Of a DNA stretch of 64,000 nt, positions 45,963-55,426 are shown piece by piece. The position numbers were made by a program, and so were the translations under genes. The notes below the pieces were generated by a model. It saw nothing but the letters and a program-made list of their open reading frames with translations. It was not told the origin of the DNA and did no database searches. Where the stretch lies: positions 1,196,813 to 1,260,812 of the forward strand of contig NZ_QGDO01000002.1 of NCBI RefSeq assembly GCF_003149185.1, given 5' to 3'. Position 1 is the first letter of the stretch, and each line of letters starts with the position of its first letter. The DNA is from Sediminitomix flava (GTDB lineage Bacteria; Bacteroidota; Bacteroidia; Cytophagales; Flammeovirgaceae).

Positions 45963-47294
45963 TTATTTCTTTTTAAGCCACTTTTCTGGATCAAGTTTCT
46001 GCCTTCCTCCTTTCCAAATTTGGAAGAGAAGTTCAGACATTCCTTGTTCGTCTGTAGCTACAATTCCTATTTGCTGTCCTTTTTTAATTTCATCTCCTAC
46101 CTTCACCTTCGCTTCTTTCAACTTAGCATAAACCGTAAAGTACTCTCCGTGCTGTACTGTTATCATATAATTGATCCCTGATACTTTAGACACTAGCTTC
46201 ACCGTACCTCCATAAACTGCATAAGCTGCTTCATTACTTTTGGTTCGGATATCAATCCCTGGATTATCAATGATCACTCCTTTCAGCATTGGATGTTCTT
46301 GCTGCCCGAAAGGAGACGAAACGAAGCCCTCCTTTACAGGCCAATCCATTTTATACTGCAAACTGGCAAAGCCTGTTTTTGCAACGGTTTTCTTCGGAGT
46401 TGGCTTGGCTGTTTTCGATTTATTCGTCTTCGTACTTGAAGACTTTGAAGTTGTGTTACTAGCCTTTGTTTTGGGCTGAGCTACTGTTGTCTTTGGTTTA
46501 GATGAAGTCGTATTTGATGCCTTAGCTACTTTTGCTGTTTTCTCAGCTGTAGATTTAGCAATCATTTTTGAGACCTCTTTCTCTAATTGCCCGAGTGCTT
46601 TTTGCTCTCTGACCAACTTGATTGTCATCTGATTTACCTCTTTAGACAACTTCTTTCTGATCGCTTCTTCCTGTGCTTGTAGATCAGCTAATTTCTGAAG
46701 TTCGTCCTCTTCATTATCAATCAAATGTGATTCATCAAATTGGCGTTGGGATAAATCCTTACGTTTTTGATTACGCTGAGCAATCAAGTCTTCAATCTCA
46801 TGAATCTGTTGCTTTCGAACATCTTGATATTGACGAAGGTAATTTAGTCTTGATAGGAACTGACGTAAATCTTCACTTGAAAAAAGGAAGATCAGACGTT
46901 GATAACTATCGCTATTTTTATACGCCAGATAGATCATTTTAGCATATTCTTCTTTATATGCCTTGATCTCCTCTTCCAAGTCTGTGATGGCTTTTTCAGT
47001 CTCTATAATCTCTTTATCAAGTGCTTTGTGCTCTAAGTAAAGTTCATTAATCAGCTTCTTACGCTCAGTAATCACTGCTTTAATATCTTTCAACTTCGCA
47101 ATACTTGCAGTCTCATCTTTCTGTGTTTGAGAAAGGATACGCTGCATCTCTCTCACCTTAGATTGCTGAGATTTACGCTGAGATTCTAATTTCTTACGCT
47201 GGCTTTGTTGCCCCATGAGTTGTAATGGGAACAGAAGCAGAATGAAAATTAAATACCTATAAAAATGCTTTTTTTCCTTACTCCTTATTTTCAT
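45963..47294 (-). CDS. EnvC-like murein hydrolase activator (degenerate M23 domain)
   Basis: The 443-residue protein has an N-terminal membrane or signal segment (residues 10-29) and a long coiled coil (about residues 30-230). A low-complexity Ser/Thr/Lys linker with KT and PK repeats follows (about 235-305). The C-terminal LytM/M23 domain (about 315-443) shows the fold (HPMLKGVIIDNPGIDI; VQHGEYFTVYAKL). The usual zinc ligands are altered: the H-x-H motif reads LFQI. As in EnvC and NlpD, it is therefore probably an amidase activator, not an endopeptidase. Its partner may be the amidase-like protein at 47806. Confidence 0.83.
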   Translation of the reverse strand: MKIRSKEKKHFYRYLIFILLLFPLQLMGQQSQRKKLESQRKSQQSKVREMQRILSQTQKDETASIAKLKDIKAVITERKKLINELYLEHKALDKEIIETEKAITDLEEEIKAYKEEYAKMIYLAYKNSDSYQRLIFLFSSEDLRQFLSRLNYLRQYQDVRKQQIHEIEDLIAQRNQKRKDLSQRQFDESHLIDNEEDELQKLADLQAQEEAIRKKLSKEVNQMTIKLVREQKALGQLEKEVSKMIAKSTAEKTAKVAKASNTTSSKPKTTVAQPKTKASNTTSKSSSTKTNKSKTAKPTPKKTVAKTGFASLQYKMDWPVKEGFVSSPFGQQEHPMLKGVIIDNPGIDIRTKSNEAAYAVYGGTVKLVSKVSGINYMITVQHGEYFTVYAKLKEAKVKVGDEIKKGQQIGIVATDEQGMSELLFQIWKGGRQKLDPEKWLKKK

Positions 47295-47331
47295 TTCTTA
47301 TGAGCATTAAAAAATGGCTGTTCCCAAAATA

Positions 47332-47339
47332 CAAACTTA
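47332..47339 (-). promoter_or_regulatory. Candidate -7 box for the EnvC-like gene
   Basis: TAAGTTTG on the minus strand matches TAnnTTTG, giving a start near 47325 and a leader of about 31 bases. The nearest upstream TTG lies 24 bases away, longer than optimal. Confidence 0.4.
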
Positions 47340-47405
47340 AAACTGATTCTTAAAGAGACATTCCAATTTGCTTGTGATGAAAATCCTCTTTAAGCCGTTT
47401 AAAGT

Positions 47406-47702
47406 TTACAATTCATCCAAATCCATTGGTTTTGTATGAAAACTCACATAAACATAGCCATGCTCTTTTGTAAGAATTGGAGCTACTCCTTGTTCAGAAA
47501 TTGGCGAACTTGCCACCAAAGTAAGAATGGCTTCATCGGTTTTTCCTTTCAAGTCTTCTTCTTTGAAAATCATATTTTCAATCACAAGGCCATTCCATTC
47601 CCACTTGGCATAAAAAGCATCAAACTCTTTAATCTGTACTTCTTCACAGAAAACAACTTCTGCACCGTCTTTTACTGGAACATTCTGAAATTTATCACTC
47701 AT
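47406..47702 (-). CDS. Hypothetical 98-residue protein
   Basis: The frame has 98 codons from ATG 47702. The protein lacks a signal peptide and has strong strand-like segments (AEVVFCEEVQIKEFDAFYAKWEWNGLVIENMIF) and an acidic end (MDLDEL). I recognise no domain. It lies between the EnvC-like gene and the amidase-like gene on the same strand, and 111 bases separate it from the EnvC-like start. Length, codon use and hydrophobic pattern favour a real cytoplasmic protein. No function is assigned. Confidence 0.65.
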   Translation of the reverse strand: MSDKFQNVPVKDGAEVVFCEEVQIKEFDAFYAKWEWNGLVIENMIFKEEDLKGKTDEAILTLVASSPISEQGVAPILTKEHGYVYVSFHTKPMDLDEL

Positions 47703-47753
47703 GGTTTGTATCGTTTTATTCTATTTTACAAACACCGTTTTGCGTAAGAAAAG

Positions 47754-47803
47754 AAAAAAGGATGTATGTTTCTTTTACAAATTGTAACATACACCCTTTA
47801 ATT
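47754..47803. terminator. Bidirectional terminator
   Basis: GGATGTATGTT, loop, AACATACACCC, with A and T runs on both sides; it would end the amidase-like gene on the minus strand. Confidence 0.75.
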
Positions 47804-47805
47804 TT

Positions 47806-50800
47806 TTATTGAAGAAGCTCTAAAATAGCTTTCATTACTTCTTCTCTTTTCTTCTCTCCTATAATGGTTTCAAATGGGAAACCTAAAGCGAGAACCTTTT
47901 TATTATTTTCTCCTTCTACATAAACTCCAGCTCCTAAATTATTGGTTGCATATCTCAAGAACTGTACACCGTTTTCATTGGCTGGCTCAATGCCATCGGG
48001 TGCCTCAACCGCATAAATCTCTGAATTAAGTTCTGTAGTGAAAGAAACATTTCGGAAAGCATCAAACTCTTTCTTCATCACTATTGTCTGCCCTCTACGA
48101 GTTGCATGATTTGTTCTTCCCAAAATCTCTAACGTATTCAGTCCGAATTGTACATCTGAATCTTCCTCTCCTTTTCCTTCAAAAAGGTCTGTTCCTACAT
48201 AAGCTCCCGAAACAAAAAGTTTTCCACCACCTTTCAAGTAAGTTGTCAATTCCGTTTGAAGTGCTTCTGTGAAAGCTTTAAACTTAGGTTTATGGTACGC
48301 TCTCTGTGGATAAGTTTCCTTTTGTTCTCCTAAGATTAAATCCACAACATCATAATACATCAGCTTCACATCTCCTGCTTCAACTGCTTTTCTACTGGTC
48401 GATACAAAAGAGTGTCCTGCTTTTCGGATTGCTTTTCCATGTTCATAAGGATAGTCAAAGGTGTTCCCTGCAATCACTTCTGTTTCATAGTCAGCATAAC
48501 TCGCACCATGCCCAGGAGCATCGTCATCTTCCCAATCAGATGTTGCATCATAATTATACTGTTCTCCGATAAAGCCTAAGCTGAATCGGTTTGAAACCCC
48601 TGCATCCAAACGGTTATCGAAGAACAGAAGTGTACTATCCTTCTCAACAGTCATTGGAGGTGCAATTCTGTCAAATCCGTTGATGACAAGCACAGGCTCT
48701 TTATCATCTTCCATATTACAAACCGCCAAGATTTCAGATGGCATACTTTCACCTCCATCATTTAAAGCAGCTACTTTAAAGCTATAAATCACGCCCTTTT
48801 TAAGATCGGTAAACAGCATACTGTTTCCATTCACTACCGTACCGTTATCAAAACCATTGCCTTCTTCCCTTTTGTAAACTACATATCTTTCAGCTACTGC
48901 GCTAGGTTCTAATGGATCATCAGTCGGTTGCCATTTCAGCATCACTTTATTTCCTGGTTGGAGGTCTAAACTGAACTGTTGGATTGGTAAAGGCTGAACT
49001 TCATAAGGAACATTATATCTTGAAGAAAGGAATTTCAGCATTCCTTTATAGATTGCTCTACTGACGTCAAACTGGAACTGAGGATCATTTCCAAACTTCA
49101 TATCTAAGAAGTTCTGATGCGACAATAACTCCAATAATGCTGATGGTGTATTCGGGTAAGTAGCTTCAGAGTAACGTTTATCCCACATCGGACGACGTGA
49201 CCAAGCACTATCATATTTGATACGAATATCATCTACAATTTGTGACTGTAAAATATCAGCAAGGTCTCTATTCGCAATACGATCTGTTTTATCTGGGAAC
49301 AATGTCTTCTTATCCAAATCCAACTGACTGTAAATCATCAGTGTACCTATCACCGTATCATTTCTACTTGTTCCTGCATCGGTATGGAAAGCAAATGACA
49401 AATCAACTGGGATGTGTAGACCTTCATTGTCAGGGTCTTCGTAAGGACCATAAGGTGCACCCATCAAATAATTCACCCAATGTCCTCTACTTCTATAATC
49501 ATCTTGATAATCTAGTGTATCAGCATTTAAGTTATAAACACTTTCAGCAGGTGCTCCCGCAAATTGGAGGTAATAACGAGCCGCTTCCAAGAATCTTGGT
49601 CTATTCGAAATTTGTCCATTACGTTCTATGTCTCCCATTCCACCACCAAAACGAACAGCATCGGCTGTAACAACATCTCCTTTTTCTTCACTCTTATTAC
49701 TCAAAACCACACTTGCATCCGCTCCAGTATTAAAATGGAATGTCCCCAAGTAAATCCAAGTTCCACCACCCATCTTTTGGTTGACAGAAAATTCTGTACT
49801 TCCTCCAGAGTGATTTACCGTATATCTTGCATCTGTTGTACTCTTAGATTCTGTAGCGTAAGAAATATAAACTGCATATTCTCCTGGCTCTTTAATTTGA
49901 GGCGTCCAAGTAACCCTAGCATTTTCTTCTTTTGAAGTTGTCATCTTTCGGTATGTTCCCAACTCAAAAGGATTTGTTCCACTTTTATAAGGGATAGAAC
50001 CTCTAGCAAAACCTGTTGCTCCATTTGTTACTTTCCCTTCTTCACTATATCTTTCCTCTTTACTATCATTATCGACAATCACCATTTCTGTTTGCCAATC
50101 TCTTTCTCTTGGTAGGTAAACATTTGCTCCCGCATTTTCCAACATCGGTACAATGTAGCCCAATACAAACTCAGTAGGGAAAAGGTCTTCTACAGTTTGG
50201 AATACACGCGCACGTTGCCATTCCCAACGGTCAAGTTCATTTTCATAATACCAACCGTGACTATTCCAAAGTGCGAGGTGTCTGTTTTGTAAACCTTTGT
50301 CTAATTCATAACTTTTAGACAGGTTTCTCACATTTTGAGGAGAATCTTTTTGCCACTTCAAAAATTGCTTTGAAGGCATTCTTTCCTCTGTTTTCTTATT
50401 TTTTTCTCTGTAGAAATTAGGAATCAATTCTTCAGCAGAAAGCTTTGGGGCATATACCAAGCCTTTTCTTCGAGCATCACGAGTTACTTTTCGCCCTTTT
50501 TTCTTCCCCATAAAAAGGCGAATTTGATAGGCATTTAGAGGACTTGGAAGGTCAGAAGAAACGATACGTTCAAAATGCGCTAAATTTTCTTCACGAACAG
50601 GAGAATATTCTAAATGATGTGAAAGGTATAAATCCAGTTGTTTTTTCCCTTTATTCACTTTCATCGTATCTAGCTTCAAATATGATCTTAACTCCCAATC
50701 ATATTCCCCCTGAGAAGCCTTCTCGATATAGTCTTCAACTGCTTTTCGGATTGCTTTACGTTCCGATAAGTTTTGCGCTTGAACTTGGATTGATAAAAAG

Positions 50801-50850
50801 ATGAAAAGCCCGACTAATAGTTTTTTTAAAATGCTTTTTTCTCCGCCCAT
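47806..50850 (-). CDS. Secreted N-acetylmuramoyl-L-alanine amidase-like / golvesin-domain protein
   Basis: The 1014-residue protein opens with a signal peptide (about residues 1-25). Residues 190-300 and 490-640 carry Amidase_3-like elements: NSHGWYY, SFAFHTDAGTSRN, and TPSALLELLSHQNFLDM, the usual Zn-Glu helix of cell-wall amidases. A golvesin-like segment lies between (GEYAVYISYATESKSTTDARYTV). After residue 650 comes a FnIII-like domain and then an alpha/beta domain resembling that of xanthan-lyase-annotated proteins. Amidases cut the peptide from glycan strands. This gene probably works in peptidoglycan remodelling with the EnvC-like factor nearby. Family members are often annotated xanthan lyase without evidence. 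Confidence 0.8.
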   Translation of the reverse strand: MGGEKSILKKLLVGLFIFLSIQVQAQNLSERKAIRKAVEDYIEKASQGEYDWELRSYLKLDTMKVNKGKKQLDLYLSHHLEYSPVREENLAHFERIVSSDLPSPLNAYQIRLFMGKKKGRKVTRDARRKGLVYAPKLSAEELIPNFYREKNKKTEERMPSKQFLKWQKDSPQNVRNLSKSYELDKGLQNRHLALWNSHGWYYENELDRWEWQRARVFQTVEDLFPTEFVLGYIVPMLENAGANVYLPRERDWQTEMVIVDNDSKEERYSEEGKVTNGATGFARGSIPYKSGTNPFELGTYRKMTTSKEENARVTWTPQIKEPGEYAVYISYATESKSTTDARYTVNHSGGSTEFSVNQKMGGGTWIYLGTFHFNTGADASVVLSNKSEEKGDVVTADAVRFGGGMGDIERNGQISNRPRFLEAARYYLQFAGAPAESVYNLNADTLDYQDDYRSRGHWVNYLMGAPYGPYEDPDNEGLHIPVDLSFAFHTDAGTSRNDTVIGTLMIYSQLDLDKKTLFPDKTDRIANRDLADILQSQIVDDIRIKYDSAWSRRPMWDKRYSEATYPNTPSALLELLSHQNFLDMKFGNDPQFQFDVSRAIYKGMLKFLSSRYNVPYEVQPLPIQQFSLDLQPGNKVMLKWQPTDDPLEPSAVAERYVVYKREEGNGFDNGTVVNGNSMLFTDLKKGVIYSFKVAALNDGGESMPSEILAVCNMEDDKEPVLVINGFDRIAPPMTVEKDSTLLFFDNRLDAGVSNRFSLGFIGEQYNYDATSDWEDDDAPGHGASYADYETEVIAGNTFDYPYEHGKAIRKAGHSFVSTSRKAVEAGDVKLMYYDVVDLILGEQKETYPQRAYHKPKFKAFTEALQTELTTYLKGGGKLFVSGAYVGTDLFEGKGEEDSDVQFGLNTLEILGRTNHATRRGQTIVMKKEFDAFRNVSFTTELNSEIYAVEAPDGIEPANENGVQFLRYATNNLGAGVYVEGENNKKVLALGFPFETIIGEKKREEVMKAILELLQ

Positions 50851-51084
50851 GATGAAATGACCTACTTTAAATTTGTTTGCTTTGGTAAAAAATAGCTTAA
50901 GAAACCTGGTTTAGTTTAAGCTTTCTAAAAATACAATGAATTGTAAAAAGTGAAAGTCACAATTTGAAATAAATGGCTTAAAACTGAAAAAAATCACCGT
51001 TTATCGGGAGTACTAAATAAAAAATAGGGAGAACAAAGTTATCTGGAATAAAGTCCAAACAACTTTGTTATGAGCGTATATATT

Positions 51085-51789
51085 TTACTGTTTTTTCTCA
51101 AAAACTGCTTTGTAAACGGCTCCTGCTAAAATTGCCCCAACAATTGGTGCGACCCAAAACAACCACAATTGTACTAACGCATCGCCTCCAGCAAATAGTG
51201 CCTGACTTGTACTTCTGGCAGGATTTACCGAAGTATTTGTCACAGGAATACTGATTAAGTGAATAAGCGTTAGCCCTAAACCTATGGCAATCCCTGCAAA
51301 ACCTTGAGGGGCTCTTGCGTCTGTAGCTCCAAGAATAATGATTAAGAATGCAAAAGTCATAACGATCTCCGTTACTAAAGCCGAAGTCATACCGTATCCG
51401 TCCGGAGATAAACTGCCATAACCATTAGCCGCAAATGTCCCAATTTCAGCCCCTTGCTTTCCTGTCACGATCACATAAAGAATAGCTGCCCCAACAATTC
51501 CTCCCAAAACTTGAGATATGATATAAGGAAAGACATCTTTTTTATCTATTCTTCCTCCCATAAATAAGCCAATCGTTACGGCAGGATTGAAGTGTGCTCC
51601 AGAAATATGTCCAACACCATATGCCATACTCAACACAGTAAGTCCGAAAGCAAATGAAACACCAACAAAGCCGATTCCGAGTTCAGGATAGCCTGCTGCT
51701 AAAACGGCACTACCACACCCTCCTAAAACTAGCCAAAGTGTTCCTATAAATTCTGCAATCAATTTCTTCGTATCCATAGTCTTAACCAT
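51085..51789 (-). CDS. aqpZ: Aquaporin Z-like water channel
   Basis: The 234-residue MIP-family protein has six predicted membrane helices and both NPA motifs: HFNPAVTIG (near residue 67) and SVNPARS (near residue 188). The aromatic/Arg filter residues fit water-selective AqpZ: the Arg follows the second NPA, and a His lies in TLIHLISIP. AqpZ allows rapid water flow and helps osmotic adjustment. The start may be the ATG at 51789 or the internal one at 51777 (MDTKKL). A weak inverted repeat (AACAAAGTT/AACTTTGTT, 51032-51071) lies behind it. Confidence 0.94.
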   Translation of the reverse strand: MVKTMDTKKLIAEFIGTLWLVLGGCGSAVLAAGYPELGIGFVGVSFAFGLTVLSMAYGVGHISGAHFNPAVTIGLFMGGRIDKKDVFPYIISQVLGGIVGAAILYVIVTGKQGAEIGTFAANGYGSLSPDGYGMTSALVTEIVMTFAFLIIILGATDARAPQGFAGIAIGLGLTLIHLISIPVTNTSVNPARSTSQALFAGGDALVQLWLFWVAPIVGAILAGAVYKAVFEKKQ

Positions 51790-51910
51790 TTGTTTGATTG
51801 CATAACACTTTAAAAATCAATTTAAAGGAACTGAAATACGTTTTTCAGATTAATTCATCGTGTAATCCTATTTTATATTTCAGAAAGGCTAGTGAGTATT
51901 ATTTTTGGTA

Positions 51911-51941
51911 TAAAAAAAGCAATAAGAATGATCTTATTGCC
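51911..51941 (-). terminator. Terminator of the deaminase gene
   Basis: On the minus strand GCAATAAGA, four-base loop, TCTTATTGC followed by TTTTTTT, 28 bases after the stop at 51969. Confidence 0.85.
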
Positions 51942-51968
51942 TCATATATCTATTTACCAATTGAGTTT

Positions 51969-52415
51969 CTAGTCCTCAATCTCCACTTGAATCACTTCAA
52001 TTCCTGCTTTTCTCAATAGCTCTAAACCCGATGTATCACGGTATTGATTGCTATAGAAAAAACGTTTAATACCTGCTTGGACAATCAATTTAGAACATTG
52101 GAAACAGCAAGAGTGCGTACAAAACAAATCAGCTCCATCAGTAGAATACGTTGACTTTGCAGCCTTTGTAATTGCATTGGCTTCTGCATGTAGTACTTCA
52201 GACTTAGTCTGTAATACGAGTTGCCCATGCTCATCTTCTACTTCCAGTTCACAAGAGTTATCAAATCCCTTAGGCGTTCCATTGTACCCCATTGAGATGA
52301 TATTACCATCTTTCACGATAATCGCTCCTACTTTTGCACGCTCACATCGGCTTAGCTCAGCAATGGAAATCGCACATTTCATATAAGCCACCGAAAATTG
52401 TTGGTCTCTATTCAT
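51969..52415 (-). CDS. dCMP/cytidine deaminase-family protein (ComEB-like)
   Basis: The zinc-binding deaminase motifs are HAEANAI (His and catalytic Glu) and CTHSCCFQC, a variant of PCxxC. The rest matches bacterial dCMP deaminases (RAKVGAIIVKDGNIISMGYNGTPKGFDNSC). The family converts dCMP to dUMP for dTTP synthesis or acts in competence (ComEB). The length of 148 aa is normal. It is transcribed divergently from gatB. The Thr-His in place of the usual Ser-Pro before the first Cys is notable but does not touch the metal ligands. A -7 box is at 52451-52458. Confidence 0.9.
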   Translation of the reverse strand: MNRDQQFSVAYMKCAISIAELSRCERAKVGAIIVKDGNIISMGYNGTPKGFDNSCELEVEDEHGQLVLQTKSEVLHAEANAITKAAKSTYSTDGADLFCTHSCCFQCSKLIVQAGIKRFFYSNQYRDTSGLELLRKAGIEVIQVEIED

Positions 52416-52450
52416 TTGTAATTATATTCACTTCTATTTGGTTGATGTTA

Positions 52451-52458
52451 CAAAAATA
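52451..52458 (-). promoter_or_regulatory. Candidate -7 box for the deaminase gene
   Basis: TATTTTTG on the minus strand matches TAnnTTTG, with a start near 52444 and a leader of about 30 bases. Confidence 0.4.
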
Positions 52459-52594
52459 CAAGAATATCAGAGAATAAAACCTATATGAAGATTTTAAATA
52501 AAATTAGCTTCACAATATTGTATTATTTAAATTTGAGCTAATTCATTAAATATTTCGAATTAATAATTCTTTTTCATAAAGAATTTTGCAATAG

Positions 52595-54058
52595 ATGAGT
52601 ATGGATAAATCGATCATTAATAAATACGAATTGGTTGTAGGGCTTGAAGTCCATGCACAACTCAACACTGCAAGTAAAATCTTTGCAGGCGATGCGAATG
52701 AGTTTGGGAAATCTCCAAATACCAATATTTCTGTAATTACACTTGGCCACCCTGGTACTTTGCCTAAGCTGAATAAATCGGCTGCTGAAAAAGCGATCAA
52801 AATGGGCTTGGCTTGTCATTCTCGTATTTCAGAATACAATATTTTTGATCGAAAAAATTACTTTTATCCAGACCTTCCTAAGGGTTTTCAAACTACTCAA
52901 GACAAGACTCCTATCTGTATAGGTGGTTATTTGGATGTGATTACAAAATCGGGAAAGAAGAGTAGAGTAAAACTTAACCGTATTCATATGGAAGATGATG
53001 CGGGTAAATCATCTCACCTTGAAAATGAGCCTGAAACGGCTGTAGATTTGAACCGTGCAGGAACTGCTCTTATCGAGATTGTAACAGAACCCGAAATACA
53101 CGATGCAGAAGAAGCCAATGCATTTCTGACTGAGGTACGTAAAATTGTACGATACCTTGATATCTCAGATGGAAACATGGAAGAAGGTTCTTTGCGTTGT
53201 GATGCCAATATTTCTGTCAGATTGAAAGGAGAAACTAAACTTGGCAAAAAGTGTGAAGTCAAGAACATGAACTCGATGCGAAATGTACAACGTGCCATCG
53301 AACATGAGTTCATTCGTCAGATTGAGCTTATCGAAAAAGGAATTGATTTCAATTCTGAAACTAGAAACTTCGATGCAGATACAGGTACAACTTCTAGTTT
53401 GAGAAATAAAGAAACACTTAACGATTATCGTTATTTCCCAGAGCCAGACCTTCCACCTTTTATTGTGACTGAAGAAAAGGTAGCTGAGATTAAAGCAAGC
53501 ATGCCTAGTCTTCCTTACGAACTCGTAGAGAAGTTCACGAAAGAATATGGCTTACCTGAATATGATGCGATTGTCTTAACTGACAATAGAGAAATTGCAA
53601 CTTACGCAGAAGAACTATTCACTAAGACATCAAATGTAAAATCTGCTTCCAACTGGTTAATGGGTCCAATCAAATCGTATTTGAATAAATCAGATTTAAG
53701 TATTGATAAATTAGGTTTGGAGCCTGCTAAAGTTGCAGAACTTATTCAATTGGTTGATGATGGAAAAGTGAGTACTTCTGTAGCCCAACAAGAGCTATTC
53801 CCTGCTTTCATAAAGAAACCTGATAGTTCAGCCGAAGCACTTGCACAAGAAATGAACTTGATTCAAGAAAGCGGCGATGACTTTATCAAACCTATCATTG
53901 ATGAGGTCTTAGCAAAATTCCCTGACAAGGTAAAAGCTTACAAGAAAGGGAAAAAAGGACTGATCGGAATGTTTATGGGTGAGGTCATGAAACTCAGTGG
54001 TGGAAAAGTAGAACCGAAAAAAGCCAAACAGTTGGTACAAGAAGCTTTAGAAGCCTAA
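52595..54058 (+). CDS. gatB: Aspartyl/glutamyl-tRNA amidotransferase subunit B
   Basis: GatB is the kinase and tRNA-binding subunit of the GatCAB amidotransferase, which turns Glu-tRNA(Gln) and Asp-tRNA(Asn) into the Gln and Asn forms. The family landmarks are YELVVGLEVHAQLNT, LGHPGTLPKLN, DRKNYFYPDLPKGFQ, RIHMEDDAGKS, NRAGTALIEIVTEP, SLRCDANISVR and YRYFPEPDLPP. The C-terminal YqeY-like helical domain ends with LIGMFMGEVMKLSGGK. The length of 487 aa is normal. gatA and gatC are not adjacent, which is common. The start could also be the ATG two codons later. Confidence 0.96.
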   Translation: MSMDKSIINKYELVVGLEVHAQLNTASKIFAGDANEFGKSPNTNISVITLGHPGTLPKLNKSAAEKAIKMGLACHSRISEYNIFDRKNYFYPDLPKGFQTTQDKTPICIGGYLDVITKSGKKSRVKLNRIHMEDDAGKSSHLENEPETAVDLNRAGTALIEIVTEPEIHDAEEANAFLTEVRKIVRYLDISDGNMEEGSLRCDANISVRLKGETKLGKKCEVKNMNSMRNVQRAIEHEFIRQIELIEKGIDFNSETRNFDADTGTTSSLRNKETLNDYRYFPEPDLPPFIVTEEKVAEIKASMPSLPYELVEKFTKEYGLPEYDAIVLTDNREIATYAEELFTKTSNVKSASNWLMGPIKSYLNKSDLSIDKLGLEPAKVAELIQLVDDGKVSTSVAQQELFPAFIKKPDSSAEALAQEMNLIQESGDDFIKPIIDEVLAKFPDKVKAYKKGKKGLIGMFMGEVMKLSGGKVEPKKAKQLVQEALEA

Positions 54059-54076
54059 TAAAATACAAAATTCAAT

Positions 54077-54118
54077 ATAGACAGAAGTACTTTCGAGGTG
54101 CTTCTGTCTTTTTTTTAT
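54077..54118 (+). terminator. Terminator of gatB
   Basis: AGACAGAAGTAC, seven-base loop, GTGCTTCTGTCT with TTTTTTT, about 20 bases after the stop. Confidence 0.9.
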
Positions 54119-54153
54119 ATCTTTTCGAAAACAAATTTTTATCTATACACATC

Positions 54154-55275
54154 GTGAAAAAGCTTTTATATATCGCCATTGCTTTCTGTGCTCTTTTTGC
54201 TGCAGCTTGCAACAATAACGCGAACAATCCGATCAAAGACGTTTCGGGACGTATCTCAGACGCAGAGGAAGGAGAAGAAATCACTATTTATCAATTCGTT
54301 GCAGGAGTTGGGAAAAATGAAATTGCCAAAACAACTACAGATGCTAACGGAAATTTTGAACTTCAAGTAAATTCAGATACGATCTCATATTTCAGTATCA
54401 ATATTGGAAATAAAAGAGAGCAATTGTTGATCATTGACAATGACCTTAAGATCGATGCTGAGAAAGATCCGAAAGGACGTTTCAAAGTAGAAGGTTCTTC
54501 AGAAAATACACAATTGCAAGGATATTTGGAGCTTGAAAATACAATCAACACGGAGTATCGTCGTATCATGAAAAAGATTCAAGGCGATCAGCAAGCGATG
54601 GTTGAAGAACAAAAGACTTTCCAAGATCAAGCAAACCAAGATATCAAAAGATATATCGATAATAAAGGCGTTGCATTCTATGTCCTTTTTGCATTACAAC
54701 GTATGAACTTGCAAAAAGACTATGATTACATCATGCCACTTACTGAAACTTTGGTAGAAAAATATCCTGATTCAAAAGATATTCAAGGTCTGAAAAAGAC
54801 AATGGATATGCTTAAGAAGCAAAAAGAAGCTGAAAAACTAACGGCTATCGGTGCTGTTGCTCCTGAAATTTCTTTACCTACTCCAGAAGGCGCTGAGTTA
54901 TCGCTTAGCTCTATGAAAGGAAAAATTGTATTGGTTGACTTCTGGGCTGCTTGGTGTGCTCCATGCCGTGCTTACAACCCAAAATTGGTTAGCTTATACG
55001 ATGAATTGAAAGGAAAAGACTTCGAAATTTTAGGTGTTTCTTTAGATAAAGACAAAGACAAATGGCTTACTGCTATTGAGAAAGATCAATTGACTTGGCC
55101 ACAAGTTTCTGATCTTCAATTCTGGGATTCTGAAGCGGCTCGTACTTATGGAATTCAATCAATTCCTGCTTCTATTTTGATTGATCAAGATGGAAAGATC
55201 GTCGCAAAAAATCTTAGAGGTGATGCATTGAAAACTAAGATTGAAGAATTATTAGCAGCTAAAGCTGGCATGTAA
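54154..55275 (+). CDS. TlpA-like thioredoxin-fold lipoprotein with DUF4369-like N-domain
   Basis: A GTG start (54154) begins a lipoprotein signal ending at Cys19 (LFAAAC) followed by Asn residues. Residues 25-115 form a DUF4369-type beta domain. Residues 120-235 are a helical linker. Residues 235-373 are an AhpC/TSA-TlpA thioredoxin fold with the redox motif WAAWCAPCRAY. TlpA-like proteins reduce periplasmic disulfides, for example in cytochrome maturation. In Bacteroidota, DUF4369-TlpA fusions are common and probably handle oxidative or thiol stress. No cytochrome genes are adjacent. It is monocistronic with a strong terminator. Confidence 0.9.
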   Translation: MKKLLYIAIAFCALFAAACNNNANNPIKDVSGRISDAEEGEEITIYQFVAGVGKNEIAKTTTDANGNFELQVNSDTISYFSINIGNKREQLLIIDNDLKIDAEKDPKGRFKVEGSSENTQLQGYLELENTINTEYRRIMKKIQGDQQAMVEEQKTFQDQANQDIKRYIDNKGVAFYVLFALQRMNLQKDYDYIMPLTETLVEKYPDSKDIQGLKKTMDMLKKQKEAEKLTAIGAVAPEISLPTPEGAELSLSSMKGKIVLVDFWAAWCAPCRAYNPKLVSLYDELKGKDFEILGVSLDKDKDKWLTAIEKDQLTWPQVSDLQFWDSEAARTYGIQSIPASILIDQDGKIVAKNLRGDALKTKIEELLAAKAGM

Positions 55276-55294
55276 TTCTCAAAAAATAGAAAGT

Positions 55295-55342
55295 AAAAAT
55301 CCCCACTACTGAAACATACTCAGTTGTGGGGGTTTCTTTTTA
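55295..55342 (+). terminator. Terminator of the TlpA-like gene
   Basis: TCCCCACTACTGA, loop, TCAGTTGTGGGGGTTTCTTTTT; a twelve-base-pair stem with one mismatch about 25 bases after the stop. Confidence 0.85.
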
Positions 55343-55361
55343 ATAAATAGTTCAGCTATGA

Positions 55362-55400
55362 AAAAAGCATCAGAGTAAATAATACTCCGATGCTTTTCAT
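55362..55400 (-). terminator. Terminator of the PorE-like gene
   Basis: On the minus strand GCATCGGAGTA, loop, TACTCTGATGC and TTTTTT, about 27 bases after the stop at 55427. Confidence 0.87.
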
Positions 55401-55426
55401 AAAGTCTATATCTATTCTTTAAAGGC

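Noticed and set aside
49242..49670. 142-codon plus-strand frame inside the amidase-like gene
   Set aside because: Antisense to a 1014-codon gene with family motifs.
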